Shown here: one piece after another, positions 43,401 through 56,805 of the stretch
How positions within the stretch are numbered: position 1 is the first letter of the stretch
Layout: every line of letters begins with the position of its first letter
NCBI RefSeq assembly: GCF_963678635.1
Contig: NC_087064.1
Location: forward strand, 20,510,509-20,574,508
Origin: Symsagittifera roscoffensis
Taxonomy: Eukaryota; Xenacoelomorpha; Acoela; Convolutidae
Direction: 5' to 3'
DNA: 64,000 nt
The notes under the pieces: generated by a model
The model's database searches: none
Seen by the model: only the letters and a program-made list of their open reading frames with translations
What the model was told of the DNA's origin: nothing
Made by a program: the position numbers and the translations under genes

Positions 43401-46400
43401 ACAAAAAAATTGATTGTTTTAAATAGACTTTAACTTTATTTTTTTTAAATAAATTTTTGGTCACTCATTTTGCACAAAATAGAGTTTTCTGGCAAAATCA
43501 GAAATTTCTTCAAATTTTCCTTTACAAACTTTCTATCTAATTTTGACAATTGAAATTTAAATATCCCATATCTGCCTTTTTCAGCTCAATATCTACCAGG
43601 AAAATTTGTCATTCCTCCTCAAGCTTGGTTCCATCTCCTCTTTATTCCTTCACTATTTTGTTTATGACCTCTATAGCATAATTTGATGTCCGTTTTTCCG
43701 CTCCAGTTTAGTTTCATTGATGATGTTGGAGAGTATAGTTTTTAAGAAACTCCTTTTCACAGGTTGAAAAGTCGGTAATTGCTTGGAACCTGCTAGAGCA
43801 TGCTTCTTGGTCACAAAATAAATCATTTTTTGCCCAATTAAATAAAAAATATTTACATTCAGGACATGTTTTCCTCCTCTTTATTCAAAGACGGCATCTA
43901 AAAACTTCAAAGAGAGATTTAGTGGTTACCAATTTTGTAAAATTGAACTTGGTACAGAATAAATAGTGAGATTTGAATTGCCTCCGTTAGTTTTTACTTA
44001 CATTGAAATTTTGTAAGAACCAGAAATGTTTTCAATCTTTTACATCTTGTATAAACCTGTTTGGTTTTAGCATGAAAAAAAACCAGAGTTGGTTTTAATT
44101 CTACTTGGTTTTGCTTAAAAAAACTTTAACCGATCATACTCAAAATTAATCAGAACTGAACATCATTTGAAATGATTCACTTTTCTTTGTAAATATTTTC
44201 AAAAAATGATTGGAAAAAGCCTATAAAAGCATTTGATTTTTATAGTGTTACTGTACAGGAAAAAAATCCAATACAATTTTTTTATTGATGAAATAAAGAT
44301 TTAACTCTTCTTTTTTATCATTTTTTTTTGGATATATCTATTGCACAAAATATAGTTTACCGGCTAAAAAAATAGTTACACTTGACCAGAAGAAAATTTA
44401 TTTGTTCTAGAAACTCAAAAACTGTGAATGTATATCTAAGATTCTTTTTATCAAGTAAACGATAACCAAAATCAGTCAAAATTTTTTGGAAAAATTTAGT
44501 TTTTTTTTCCGATTTCAAAAATGTCAAAACAGTCAAAAGTGTCCAACCTTTCCTAAATTCCATCGCAAAAATTGTTTTTTTTTTCAAATTGACCTTACCG
44601 GCTAAATACGATTAGTTACACTTAGACCAAAAACTTTCTTTACTTATGCTAGAAACTCAAATAAAATATGAAAATTAATCGCAGACTCTTTTCATAATTT
44701 AGCCAAAAACCAAATTTGTCGAGACTCCTAGCAAAATCAGTTTCTTTTCGATATCGTCAATATCGTCAAATTCGAAACTTTGTCTGATTGGGTTTGGTAT
44801 AAAAAATCCAGCCAAAATTTGCTTTGGAAAATGTATCAACTTCAAATAGCTTGACTATTTTCTCCTGAATCAGTAATTTATCCTTGACTGAGTACAGAAA
44901 GTTCATTGGACTGAGTGGAAAAGGTTGCTGAGATGCTATTATTATGATTTTTTTGTTATTTATACTGGTTGTTCTTGTTATTTTTTGCAAACAATAACAA
45001 TTTTTGGCAATTTGGCACTTTTTTTTGCGCTTTTTCATCATATGTACTTTAACTGTTTGGAACATTTACGACCTTGAAATTGAAAATTTTGGTTACTATT
45101 TAGGACAATTAAATTAATAATAAAAATCAACGTTTTTTGTGATAGGTAACGACGGAGTGTAAAAAAAGTCTAATGAAAGTTAACTCTGTATAGATACAAT
45201 TTTTACAAGAATTTCTCTGGAATTCTCTAAATTTCTCAAGAATAGTGATTGGACAGGACCACAACCCATCTGAAGAAATTCTACTCTGACTGGCTTAACC
45301 CACGACGTTGATATGAAGATATCTCTCTTTCTTTACGTTCAATTTATTTTTATGCTCAACTTCCCTATCTTCAACTATCTACTCTCTTAGCTTTGAATTA
45401 TTCATTTTTCTTGTCTTCACTCAATCTTTTTTTTAATTTTCAGATTATTGCTTGAACTAATTGTCTCTGGTCAAAATAACAATCTTTTGGACTCGGTCGA
45501 TTAACATCAAATTAGTTGACCCATTTTGTTTCTTCGGTTAATTCATTTTCACCACGAATGAAACTTTTCTAAAAATTATGAGCTCTACTGCAAATTATGA
45601 AATTAGGCATTCATTTTAAGTGAAAGCACTGAATTAAAATTTGAATTTTCGAGTTCGACGAATCATCATTTTGTAAGAACAGAAAGGGACAAAAGCAAGA
45701 ACACGCTGAGAAATTTTTTTCGCCTATTGATAAGAACAAGAATGAGAATAGTCAATAATGCTAATAAAACGAATGAAATGAGCAAAAATTGAGTATTTTC
45801 AAGTTTTTTTTGAATTCACTGTCTTTGACTGTTTTGAGTCTTGAAAATAATTTATCCTGACTTGGTTGCTTTTTTACTCATAACTTTATTCGGCAATTTT
45901 TTATGATAAACATGTGATAAAAATTTCGAAGAAGTAAAATCCAGAAATAGTTTTTGCCTCAATTAAAACTAGTTTCATCACGGGCCTACAAACTGATCCT
46001 AACTCTCTTTTTTGTTACTCATGAACGCTTCATTCCTGTAGGAACGGTAAAGGTTTTACTAATTTTATCCATGGGCATATGCTTTGTGGAAGTAAGTAAT
46101 TTTTTATGATTCACAGGAGTTCTTTTTTCTATTGCTTTGTCTCTTTGGATCCACTTGGTTCGCAAAATTAAAGTTTGAGCGTTTTCTTTGAGTAGTCGTT
46201 CCCAGAAGTTGTCTAGTCATTTAATGATTAGCTTTCATGATTTGTTGCTTAGTTTGTTGGTATTTGGTTGGTTGTAGAGTGAAGCTGCGGAAGATAATCT
46301 TATGCCATTCCAAGTAGGAAGTGGTTAAGTTTACGTGGTAATGTGTCACTTATGTCGCAATTGACATAAATTAGTGATCTTGAGGTGAAGGGGCCTTCAA

Positions 46401-46440
46401 ATTTTTTTACAACAATTGAACAGAGATACTTGGAAATTTG
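40500..46440. other. Long stretch with almost no recognisable content
   Basis: AT-rich. A frame at 41,090-41,326 reads REVFEQPVDNFRFPQEDDGS with one internal stop and might be an old exon or retroelement piece. GGGACAAGTAGC recurs at 41,078 and 42,142, and 40,795-40,900 resembles 45,420-45,490 (CAAAATAACAATCTT-TG-CTCGGT), so weak ancient repeats exist. No RNA gene was seen. Confidence 0.35.
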
Positions 46441-46449
46441 TCGATACTA

Positions 46450-48036
46450 AGTTCAATAGGAAGACTTGTTTGATTTTCGAAACGAGACGCTCTCACACCA
46501 CACCACAAAGAAGAGCAGATGGGGAGTCAAGACGCCAGTCCATTGATATGCTGAAGTTTGGTAGCTTGTTTTCTGTGTTGAGAGTTAAGGGTTTTTTCAT
46601 GATATGCTCACGAGCAGCGACAAAGTGTTTTGCATTAATCAGAAAAAAATAAGTTTCAGAGAACCCGGTCGAGCCATGAATCTCTGAATTGTTGTCAAGC
46701 ATTTTTAAAATTTCAGATTGTAATTAATTTCCAGGTGGGTTGCACGCGCTGTTTTACAAGTAACGAGACAAAAGTAGATGTTGTCTTTGGTTTCTGTTTC
46801 AGCGATGTAGAGTAGACCAATGTAGTCAAGTCCAACGGTTTTGAATTGAACATTTTTTGGGGCATCGAAGCACTGTGCGAATAGATTAGCCATAAAGGGG
46901 TTTAAACACTTTCAATGAAGGTGGTGTTACAAATAACAGTGAAAACGACTTGTTTCTGAGGCTTTTCTGAGCCTGAAAGTTATGAAATTTTGTTGCAAGC
47001 AGTGTCCAACAAGTAGCGTCGCCGCTGTTCACGCATTTATGGCGTGCGGTTTTGATCAATCAATGAGTCGAAGCTTCGATAACCTATAGAATACAGAGTA
47101 ATTAGTTAAAAGTGGCTTTGATGAACTTCCCAGTCGTCCTCGAGCAAAAATAATATTACCATCTATGAACGGCAAATAAGGTAACAAAAAACTGGGTCTT
47201 CGTGGTCCCATGTTTGTTGCTTACTAAAACAGTTTCAGCATCAGGAAAAGAAAGGTATTTTGATTAACCGTAGAGCAGAGTTTTTGACTATTCCTCGGCG
47301 TCGACGTCTGAAACTCGTATCCATTTTCGCACATTTTTTGATTTGTAGAAAGCGAGCTGTTGCGCTGAGAAGATAGAAGGTCTCGAATTAATTATCATTG
47401 GTTCATTTTTTGTGCTAGTAGAAAAGTTTTTCCAATTCATCGTAGCGTTCCTATACAGCGTTTCCCGATTTCTAGTGTGGTGGTTGTCTCCTTATCTGTA
47501 GCTGTGATATGCGGTTGAGAAGCTGCGTCATCGGGTAGTTGTAGATGAGGCCAATCAGTTTCCGCTAAAAGTAGGAATCCTGGTGGTTGCAACCAAAAAT
47601 GTTCAATGTCCTCTAGTGAGATACCTTTTGTAGCTTGATTGGCCGAGCTTCATTTACCTTGTTTCTTTTACCAGTGTTGGATTTTACGAACGTAGAAGAA
47701 TTTTGTTGGTACAGTAGGATTTTGCTTTCTTCAGGGTGTTGATCCAAGCGAGTACTCTTGTCCTATTCGTCCTGAAGTTAATGGTGTTGATTTTCAGTCG
47801 TTATCCTTCTTTGGCTGTAAAAACTCAGCATCAATTACAACAGCTTGCAATTCGAGCTTAGGTATTATTTCTTGATTACGGGGATTCTGCCACCTTGATT
47901 CTTCCGATGATGGATAAAGCTTGTTTTGTGTTTCGTTCCCAATACGTACAAAAATTGTGGAAATCTTTGTTCGTTTATGTGACTTAGAGGCCTCGGTAGT
48001 TTGACTGTTCTTTCTAGTTGACATTGCTTGGTCCAA
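46450..48036 (-). pseudogene. BEL/Pao pol remnant: RNase H end to integrase
   Basis: On the minus strand, in the right order: IPKLELQAVVI (near 47,850), QATKGISLEDIEHFW and QPPGFL (47,560-47,650), the integrase N-terminal PFIDGNIIFARGRLG (about 47,120-47,178), and the integrase core FKTVGLDYIGLLYI with TCKTARATHLEI (46,705-46,893), followed by a SD-CKT fragment near 46,630 matching the second catalytic Asp region. Several frameshifts and stops break it. It belongs to the same superfamily as the remnants at 17 and 21 kb but covers a different part of pol and lies in the opposite orientation, so it is a separate insertion. No long terminal repeats were found. Confidence 0.65.
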
Positions 48037-51000
48037 CTTCGAGCGTTGAGAAGTATTTTGATTTTTTTTCGGGATTTTGAGGATTGATTACCGAATATTG
48101 CGCTAGGTACCATATTCGTGAAGTTGGATGATCTAGAAATTATACGGGTATTTATAAATGTTTCAAAGTAAGTAGCTGCAAACCTGTTGTACAGCGGGAT
48201 CATCCTTGTTTAGTCTTCGTTGTAGAAAATTTAATTGCGCTTTTGCTACAATGTAATAATTTGGCATCGTTACATTGTGCTTTCAAATCTATGTTGTCAT
48301 AGTTTGGCATCGTTATGTTGTCCTTTTTGATTTGATAGAGAATTCCACCATGTTGAATGCAGTGTTCCAGGATATCAAGCTGCTTTAAGTATTAGGCTGA
48401 AAAATGTTTTCTGGTTATGTTTTCAGTTATACCGGAGTCCACCGCCTTCCAAAAGTTTTTTTACTGTTTCTTTCAAGGAAGCAACTTTGCTTTGTTTTAT
48501 TAAGTTTGTGAGTTGATAGTTGCTTTGTGCTTCTGTAAACTTTTGTTGTAGCGGACCGTTAACTTCCATCTGATCTTTTTGCAAAATCCATAAGGACTGT
48601 CGACCGGACTTTTCAAACTTTCTTTTTGAGCGGCATGCCAGAACGCGTCTACGCTGAGTAGAATTAGTACCGTGTTGTCGAAGAGGCTTGAAAACGCGAT
48701 ATGTCATAGATGCGTTAAGTTGCGTGTCCGCATTAACGTTTTTGAGCTTCTGACTGTGTCGTTCGATAGTATTGTCCATGATGCAATGTGAAATCGGGAT
48801 ATGCTTACCTCAACAATTATCAACCATACAACGCTGTTCAGAAGTACAATCAGTTAAAATATGAGTTCTTAGACGGCTGAAGTAGAATTGATTATCTTTC
48901 AATAGTTGAGTTCTTTGTTGCGTAATCAGTCTTACAAAAATTGGGCAGCTTCTTTGTTTTGTGACGATCTTCTGCCGTAGCTTTCTGCAATTTCTGTAGC
49001 CTTTCCAACACAGAGTGACTAGAAATGAAGCATGCTTTTTATGGCATGTAATTTAGGCTGATTGTTAATTTCATTTTGATCTAGTTTGAGCCAACCGTTC
49101 CAATCTGATGGATTACCGTCGGACTGGGTAGCATTTTATTTTGTAGTTTGGAACTCATCTTGTATTGAACTGCTTTGTGGTTGCTGAAAGTGTGTTCAAG
49201 TCCGCGGTCGAGTGATCCGTAAGCAGAATGTATGTTAACACCGTTAAACTTCAGGTATGGATCGATTCTGATCTGACTTGGTAAATGAATTATCGTCCGG
49301 TATCTCACTTCAGTTTTTTTTTATCATTTTGTCGCATTTGTTTCAATGTTTCACTATGAAGTTAGGTGAAGTAGAAAATTTGTCTGAAATTTTTTGAGCT
49401 TCTTAAAGAGGATATAAAACTATGTTGTCTGTCAATTTTTCTGCTTCAAGTAGAGGTTTCAAAAGCTCGTTAGATGTTATTTTTATGTCCTCTATCTCAA
49501 AAGATTCTGAAATTACTTAGTTGAGTTGATGTTCAAACATTCGAGGGAAGTGAAGCTCAAATTCGTAGTTAAATAGTGTCTTCTGAGTCTTTTTTGGAGC
49601 CATGGATCATTCCCGTGAAAAAAAAAAATCAAAAAATGGAGAAAGTTTTCAATGTGATATGACTAAAAAGTTTCTAATATAATTTTTACTCAGGTGTGAC
49701 AAAAAGAATAAGGATAGTCTTGTTGGCCCTGCGAGCGTGCGCAATCCTAGAGAGTTCCTAAATGAATGAATGATATGACAACTCATTGGCGAAACCGAAG
49801 AAACGCTTATAATTGTGGTCAGTGCAAAACACAGTTCATGGGCACAGTTACAGTGGTGGGTTGTCATTCTTGTGCCCCATGGTTCCATGGTTCCTGATGT
49901 GCCCTCTCGCCTGATGATGTGGAATGTTTGGGATCTGCAATGGATGATGTGCAACGGACGGCCCAACTGCCTCTGGATCTGCTACTTTTTTCTACAACAA
50001 GACAGGAAAATCTTTAATCATTCAGAAACCGAAGCGAAGGTGGACTTGCTGTTACAATCCTTCTTTTATAATTTTTCCGTTGTGCCTATATTAATCCGGG
50101 AACTAATTTGTGAGTTTTAAAAAAATTTAAAATAGGCCGTTAACCAATCCTCGCTCACCTGTCTTAGCGTAACACTTGGTGTTTAGTCGTCAATCAATTA
50201 TAAAAATTTTATAATTCATTAATTCATTTTCATTTTTGTAAATGAAATAGAGGTTACATACTCCAAACAATGAGAAAGTGATGACAATGAAGAGACAAAG
50301 ATTATTTCAGAAAAGGTCAGAAACCTGTAGGCAATATCACTGGCGGCAAACAGTGGTGGTATAAAAGTCAATCTTGAAAATAAACCAAAACGAAATTGTC
50401 GATTTATAGTCATCAGCACTGCAAGCCCTCGTTTCCTACAAAAACTGCTTCTTCAGAAAACATCAACTCAATCATACGAATATCCAGTCTTAATTAAAAA
50501 AAAACGAAAAGGAGAAGACGCTCCTTTCATCAAGGATGTAAAATTAAAGAAGAGTACCAAATAAAGAACCAGAAGATACATTGTGAAGGTCAACCAACTC
50601 AAATTAACTCCGAATGCTTGAAATGCTGCTAAACTGCAGATTCAATTGCAACTTATCTAAACTCGTAGCACTTCCTATTTTATTTTCCATAAGTTCCATT
50701 TCTCTGCTCTTCTTAATAAAACATAATTAGCAGAAGAAAACATAACTCAATCTGAAATTTTCCTCAGATCATCTTCTGTTATTATAGCACGATCAGACCC
50801 TCTCAAGGAGAATATAGGGCTCTCTTAATCGCCCATTTAAACCAAGTCGATTTCCAACTCTGAGACTTTTCAATGATTCGATAAGCATTATTTTCAATAG
50901 CATGTGGCGCCATCAGCCCCTAGCCTATTTTTTGAATTTTAATCTACAACCCTCTTTTTACATCTAGTTACAACATCGACATTGCTCGCATTACACACTG

Positions 51001-51436
51001 CCGGAAAGCCTAAGTACAATTATTTGAAACTTCAGCACATTGTTATGGCTACAATAACCTATTTGATACCTACCATATTCATTAACTCTACCTCAAAATT
51101 GCTCCAAGCTCTTCACTATCCAAATCTTGTTGCAACCTCCCGATCTTCATTTTGAATCTTCCAGCAATTTTCAAGATGAATAGCACTAACAGTCTTAACC
51201 ATGATTACTATTCATCAGAAGGGTACGAGCTGATATGCGCTGCTTCTCACAACTCTATAAAAATCAAAATGAAGAAAAGATGTGACCTACCGCTGGCCAC
51301 TCCCCTTACACATTTCATTTTTTTAATCAACGACACAAAAAACCTGAAAAGGCTTTCCAAAGAATGATCGTTGCCCAACTAAAACAAATAGATTTAAATC
51401 GAAATCTCAGCGAGTCGGTTGAAATAGATAAAAAAA
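48037..51436. other. No clear gene; possible upstream Pao remains
   Basis: A minus-strand frame of 118 codons at 48,423-48,779 (QKDQMEVNGPLQQKFTEAQ) is polar and Lys/Gln-rich and might be Pao coding sequence upstream of the pol remnant, unconfirmed. Frames near 49,650-50,120 on both strands are not recognised. From 50,400 onward nothing is seen. Confidence 0.3.
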
Positions 51437-51440
51437 TCCA

Positions 51441-52130
51441 GTGAACTTGAGCTCAGCCGCGCAATGGTTCAGATTTCTGCGTTGCCTTGTTTTGGATACC
51501 TCCAATCCTTTGACATTGTGTTTTCAACACAAATTATTTAACGAGGATACTAAAATTGCAAAAGCTTTCAACCAATTTTTAATTCAGCTCCTGGAAAGAA
51601 ATTTGATAATACCACTCCGACAGAAACCCCAGATGCTGACATCCGTTTTTCTCACGTTCACTCATCTGTTCCGGATGTTGAACAACTGCTCAAACAGTGT
51701 AACGATTCCTCTTCTATGGATGATGACAAAATTCAAAATTTTATTCTTCTTGTTTCTGCAAGCCAACTTGCCCTGATTGCTTATGATATATTCCATGGGG
51801 TGAAAAGTAACTTGAATTGGCCTAATATCTGAAAAAGGTTTGGTATTACTTTATTACAAAAGTCTGATTCCTACCCAATTAAAGTCAAGTATCGTCCAAT
51901 CAATATACTGTCGAGTCATTCAATCATTCTAGAGCGCATTTTGTTTAACCTCTTGCTATACTAAGTTGTTATCTTGTTCATCTTAGTCAACACGTTTTCA
52001 TGAAAAAAAAGCCATGACTTTATGCCTCGATGAATTATTTTTGGCATCTGATTCAGCAGTTACGTGCCTTTCAAATATCTTCGATGTAGCTTTTGATTCT
52101 GTAGCTCACCATTTGATACTTGCCAAATAA
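51441..52130 (+). pseudogene. Non-LTR reverse transcriptase fragment, plus strand
   Basis: Starts in the endonuclease-RT linker (DTKIAKAFNQFL). After a frame change it runs through HSSVPDVEQLLKQCNDSSS and LALIAYDIFHGVKSNLNWPN to the RT motif YRPINILSSHSIILERILFN at about 51,890-51,950. A later piece FDVAFDSVAHHLILAK at 52,080-52,127 carries the first catalytic Asp region (usual form DFSKAFDSV). It then breaks off where a repeat shared with 56.87 kb starts. One in-frame stop and at least two frameshifts. The opposite strand to the two copies downstream means a separate insertion. Confidence 0.65.
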
Positions 52131-53266
52131 AATTCGCCCAATCTATCACAATGGAATCTTGATTCCTTAGTGAGACAATTGCAATGAACTAAGTTTTCAT
52201 CCCTCACTCATGTTTAACGAATATATTTTTCAGCTACGACATTTCAGATGAAATCTCTCTTGGCAATAAAATATGTGATTATGTTAATTTCATTTATGTC
52301 TAGGTTTTACTCTGTGAATTGACCTAAATTGAGATGAACATATCCTTCTGAAATTATTAAAATGGTCAAAAGTTTTCTATTTCCTAAAACTTAAATTTCA
52401 ACGTCTCTAGTTCTCAGAAAAAAGTCCTTCACTTATTCTTTCTTTTTTGCTACATGACTCTCAGGCTTGGTCCCTTTCATTTATTAGCTCACAGAAACTA
52501 GAAATATTCCCGGCGAGGGTAGTTTGCTGGATTTCTTACAACCAAAACAAGACTATGCTTCAGCCTTGAGAAACCTTCGATTACTGCCCATCAGTTTCAG
52601 GTTGTTTCAAGTTGATTAAAGCTGGCATGTTCCCCTTTGGGAAACTTTGCCACAACAATGTGGGTGCTGACATTTTTCTCTAATTTAAGGAGCTTCCATT
52701 GAGATCATCGACAATTGGACTTCTTATTATTCCATGCAAAAAGATGTTCAGTTCCGATTGCAACTACTGTTTAAGGGCCACACGATGTGCAAACGAGCTT
52801 ATGTATCAACGCAAAATCAGACTTGTTCTATCTGATATTGCCAAAACTAAAATCCGATATGAAGCGTTTTCTCTAAGCTACGTTCTCAACATTCAATATA
52901 CCCTTTTTTGTTCTCAGTTTGTCAAAAAGGTTGTAAAAATTGCCTTTCTTAGTTTTCAGCCAATTTTTTCTCAAATGTTTCCTTTTTTTTCATGCTTCCA
53001 CATACCGGAATTAGGTCTTTTTTCTTCTCCTATTATCTACGTAATAACCATCGAGCTTGAAACCGCGGTTGGTTATCTAACGAAAAAATTTAGCCATGAA
53101 ATTTAGGTTCACTTCTTTCTAAGATGAAAGATTGTTTAATAGTTCACAGTTGGACATTGAAGTTTATACTTTTTCGATCTTTTGGCTCGGCCTTGGCCGC
53201 TCGAGGTTACAAACCGAGCCTGCGCTTATCTCACTGGGGCCTGGGAGCTAATTTAATGCAATTTGA

Positions 53267-53515
53267 TTAAAGCTGGCATATTCCCCCTTCTGAAACTTTG
53301 CTATAACATCGTACTACAACAAAACGAGCCTGCGCTTTTTTACTGGGGACTAGGGAGTCAACTACCGTTAAATTCCTCAGAATCTGCCTACCATTAACCC
53401 ATGGGACGAGCGTCACGCCGTCTGGTCGCTTCTGATCTGTCCTGTGTAGGTGTCGTGGCTCTAAAACAGAAGGAATGTGAGGGAAGGCGCGACCTTGCTT
53501 TGTAAAGTCATTCAA
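53267..53515 (-). pseudogene. Retroelement C-terminal domain (RPDG-type), unit A
   Basis: HLHRTDQKRPDGVTLVPWVN followed by LTVVDSLVPS. I recognise the pattern DGKRPDG-T-PW-G-WD-T-DT-APS as a domain common at the C-termini of metazoan retroelement-related proteins; its function is not known to me. It lies downstream of the RT on the same strand, as expected. Second copy at 57,384-57,599. Confidence 0.45.
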
Positions 53516-54865
53516 ATTTGAATGCCAGGAGAATCTTCCCGTTCTTTTGAGAAAGGATAGGCCATGCTATCTAACTTCAATTACACCTTTTCCGCAAACC
53601 GATCTATCTTTTTTTTTTACAATTTTTTGAGTCCAAACGGATTTCAATTGCGACTCTAAGTTGTTGATTTGACATTCAATTTGACACGGTATGACATTCA
53701 ATTTTGCGATCAGATCCCATCCTGGTAAGCAAGAAATCTTTTTACATCAGCAGATTCTAGTTTCAAAATTATTTGAGAAGTTTTTTTTATCAAAGATGAG
53801 CTCGTTTTTTTGGGTTTCTGGACCTACTTCACATTTTGCTGTACCAAACCAAATTTTTAATGCATTATTATGTGACCCATTCTTGTAATTCAAACCAAAA
53901 CCTTCACTTAAGGTAGCTTTCGCTACTACTCTTGAGGCTAAAAAAGCGGTATCTACCGGAAGAAGTGCTTGCAAAAATTAGCCATTGTTCATTTTCACAT
54001 TTGTAACCTTATATGAACAGTTTCTTAAAATTCGATGGTATTTTCCAAAAAAAACACTTTGCAAAAATAAAGGACATGTAAGCAAACAGTTTTGGAGCTT
54101 CGGCATGTTTAAACTGTTTTTTAGGAGGTAAGAACCATAATGTGCATCCAGGTTATCAATTATCTACGAAATCTTTTCCAACTCTGCTAATTTTTCATTT
54201 AGCAGTTCTATGGGACAAGATTCGCTTATAGAGGAGCTCAAGATTACAAATTCCTTGGATTTGATTTTTTTTCAGACATAATTTTTGAAATTGACGTGTA
54301 ATTGTATTGTACTGCAAACAGTGGTCTGTCGTAAAAAAACTCAGCTCAAAAATTTCTGTGTTTAGGCTTAGGAAAGAGTTTTTTCTGAGTTAACCATATT
54401 TTAAGGTCTCGGAGCAGAATTTGTAGCCGTCGGTTAGCTTTCCATCATCTAAATACCAAACATATGAATTAGATTCAAGCTTTTTACTTGCGTCCCTATT
54501 GTTTCAGCAAAAAGTGTTAAAGCCTCGGGATCACCTTGTCGTATTCTGTCCTCCAACATAATGATAGAATTTCCCTTGAAAGGGAACTCAATTTTCTGAA
54601 GTCGCAAAGTTGAGCCCCCACGACTGGATATTGCAGGTATATTTTCAGATGCGTAGTTTCCTTGTAGCGCAGAAATATAGTACAAGACGTTATGCAGTTC
54701 GCTGTGCATGGATAGCGGCCGAATTTTTGTATTGAACAGTCTGTTTTTTTAGTTAGTGCAGCCGTTGCATATCTAAGAACTCGCTTTTTCTGAACATTTT
54801 CGATCTTCTGTGAGGCATATGTTAGTAGAGGGACAACAAATCCTATTGCTTTTTAGACGTGTTTC

Positions 54866-55690
54866 TCAACAAGAAGTGCTTCTCAACGAGATCTTTAAAT
54901 TTTGAGAGATCGCGTGCTGCAGTTTTCGATCCATGACAGCTAGTAGGACACCCAAGTCCTTTTGAACACTTGTAATTTTTATCTGATTTTGTTGCCGTCG
55001 GCCTCCGTCGTTTGCTTCATGCAAAGGACATTTTTTTTGCTCAAGTTCAGTTGAATTTTTTGGCTGCTCCACGTTCCGATGTCTGAGAGTTTCTGCTTTT
55101 CGTTTTGGAGTGAACTTGTAACAATTTCAAAATCGTCTGCGTATCTATAAGTTTCTCGTCTCTCTAAGACATATAGCAGATCGTTTACCTACACAAGAAA
55201 AAGAAGAGGTCCGAGGATGGATAATTGAGCTATGCCACTTGTGCAAGAGGAATGTGGCGTTTGACAGCTTCCAATTTATCTCTTTCGTTCTCGATCTGTG
55301 AAGTAATTCTGAGGAGTGGTAATAGTTTCCGCCTACACCTAGGTTTTTCTATTTTTTCGACTAGTTCACAGTGGTAGACTTTGTCAAAGGCCTAACAGAA
55401 GTCTATGTATATTGCACTGATTTGAGTAGTTTAATTAAATTTCAGTTATTTGTAGACGCGGTCAAGGAATAGAAGCAGCTGCAATCAGCATACTTCTTTG
55501 GCATGAACCCGTATTGAGATCTATGAAGGTATGTTTCTATATGAGGGTAGAATATTTTGAACAAGACTCTCTCAAACACTTTCAAGACATTTGACGACAA
55601 GCTTATTTGTCGGTACTGTGAAATAATGGCTCTGTCGTGTTCTTTGCAAAATGATTTGGTTTCGATTGCTTTCCAGCCCATAGGGTTTGT
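54866..55690 (-). pseudogene. CR1-like non-LTR reverse transcriptase, unit A
   Basis: Minus-strand frames 55,681-55,442 (ISQYRQISLSSNVLKVFERV ... SQYGFMPKK), the catalytic YADD at 55,143-55,132, then 55,072-54,866 (KITSVQKDLGVL, the typical post-catalytic motif). Frame changes between these parts and a stop after KMSLR-like text show decay. The enzyme would prime on nicked target DNA in an active relative. Confidence 0.75.
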
Positions 55691-56410
55691 TACTTTGCTT
55701 AGAGAGGTTTGAAAGGCTCATTCTCCTTTAGATACGTTTTGTCTGGCAACTGCTGATTCTGATTCTAACGACTTGAGGTTTTTCTGAAGTAAGATATTTT
55801 TCTGCTGGAGAAAATGTTCCCTTCGTATATGGTTTGGTTGTTTGAGATTTCAAGTGAAATTTGTTTCTCCTGTCTCCTTATTCTAATCATAAGCGTCATT
55901 TTTGGAGATTCTTCATAATTTTAAGCATAGCTTCAACTTTTTTTTATCAGGTGCGAGGTTGATGGACAAACCCAGGGTGGCAAATTGGATCGGCGAACCA
56001 TTATTGAACGTATATTTTTGTCCAACAGTTTTCGAAGCCATGAGTTCCACTTTTGCATCAATTTGTCCACATTGCTACAATAGTACGGATTTAAGGGCCG
56101 CTCGGATATGCATTTATTAAAAGTTTTTCGGCCATCTTTTTTGAGGTTTTTTTCTTGGTAGGTGGTAGTGAGGTTTTGAATTTAAAAGAGAACACTGTTT
56201 TGTAGGCGTGATGATTGGAAAGCTTCTCCTGAAGGGTCGAATACGTAGTTTCATTTTAATTATCGGTGCATGAGTCTTCTACGAAATCTGGTTCCTGAGT
56301 ATGAAATACATTCAATTTTTATCTTTTCGGCGTGTGGGACTTGGCGTAACACCATTCGATCGAGCTTCGCCGTAATGCAAGACTCGCAGTCATCCTCTGA
56401 AATCAGACTT

Positions 56411-56805
56411 TCACAGCTCAATTAGTTGGTTTGAATCGCCAGTTAGTAAGATGTTGCAACAGTCTTTGGAAATCTTAAGTTCGTCCGGAGCTTGGTAAAT
56501 GGCATTGAATTTTTCTGTGCGCAACCTATAGGGGCTCGTTTTAGGCGGATTGTAAAGGCAGCGTATGAGTATTGAATGAACTTCAATGTAGACCTGCACC
56601 AAGACGCATGGTGTTTAATTTCGCAGTAGATTCTTTCGTGTATCAAAACTCTAATGGCATTGTGGACACCGCCATATTTGGTAGACAATGAGCCGCTCAC
56701 GCGATCACTTCTGTAAATTTTGTATTCGGGTAAAAACAGTGCTTTGTCTGGAGTTTGCCCCTCAATGTAGTGTGCTGTACCGCTATCATTTATTATGTTT
56801 GTCAA
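56411..56805 (-). pseudogene. AP endonuclease domain fragment, unit A
   Basis: PDKALFLPEYKIYRSDRVSG and STKYGGV, then IRCLYNPPKTSPYRL and ILLTGDSN, the order of an apurinic-type endonuclease (the last motif is normally LTGDFN). Two overlapping frames. It is truncated at its N-terminus at 56,755, where unit A joins unrelated sequence. Confidence 0.7.

Noticed and set aside
49649-50120. Overlapping frames of 101-105 codons on both strands
   Set aside because: No recognisable motif, no splice or promoter support, and the two strands are equally open.
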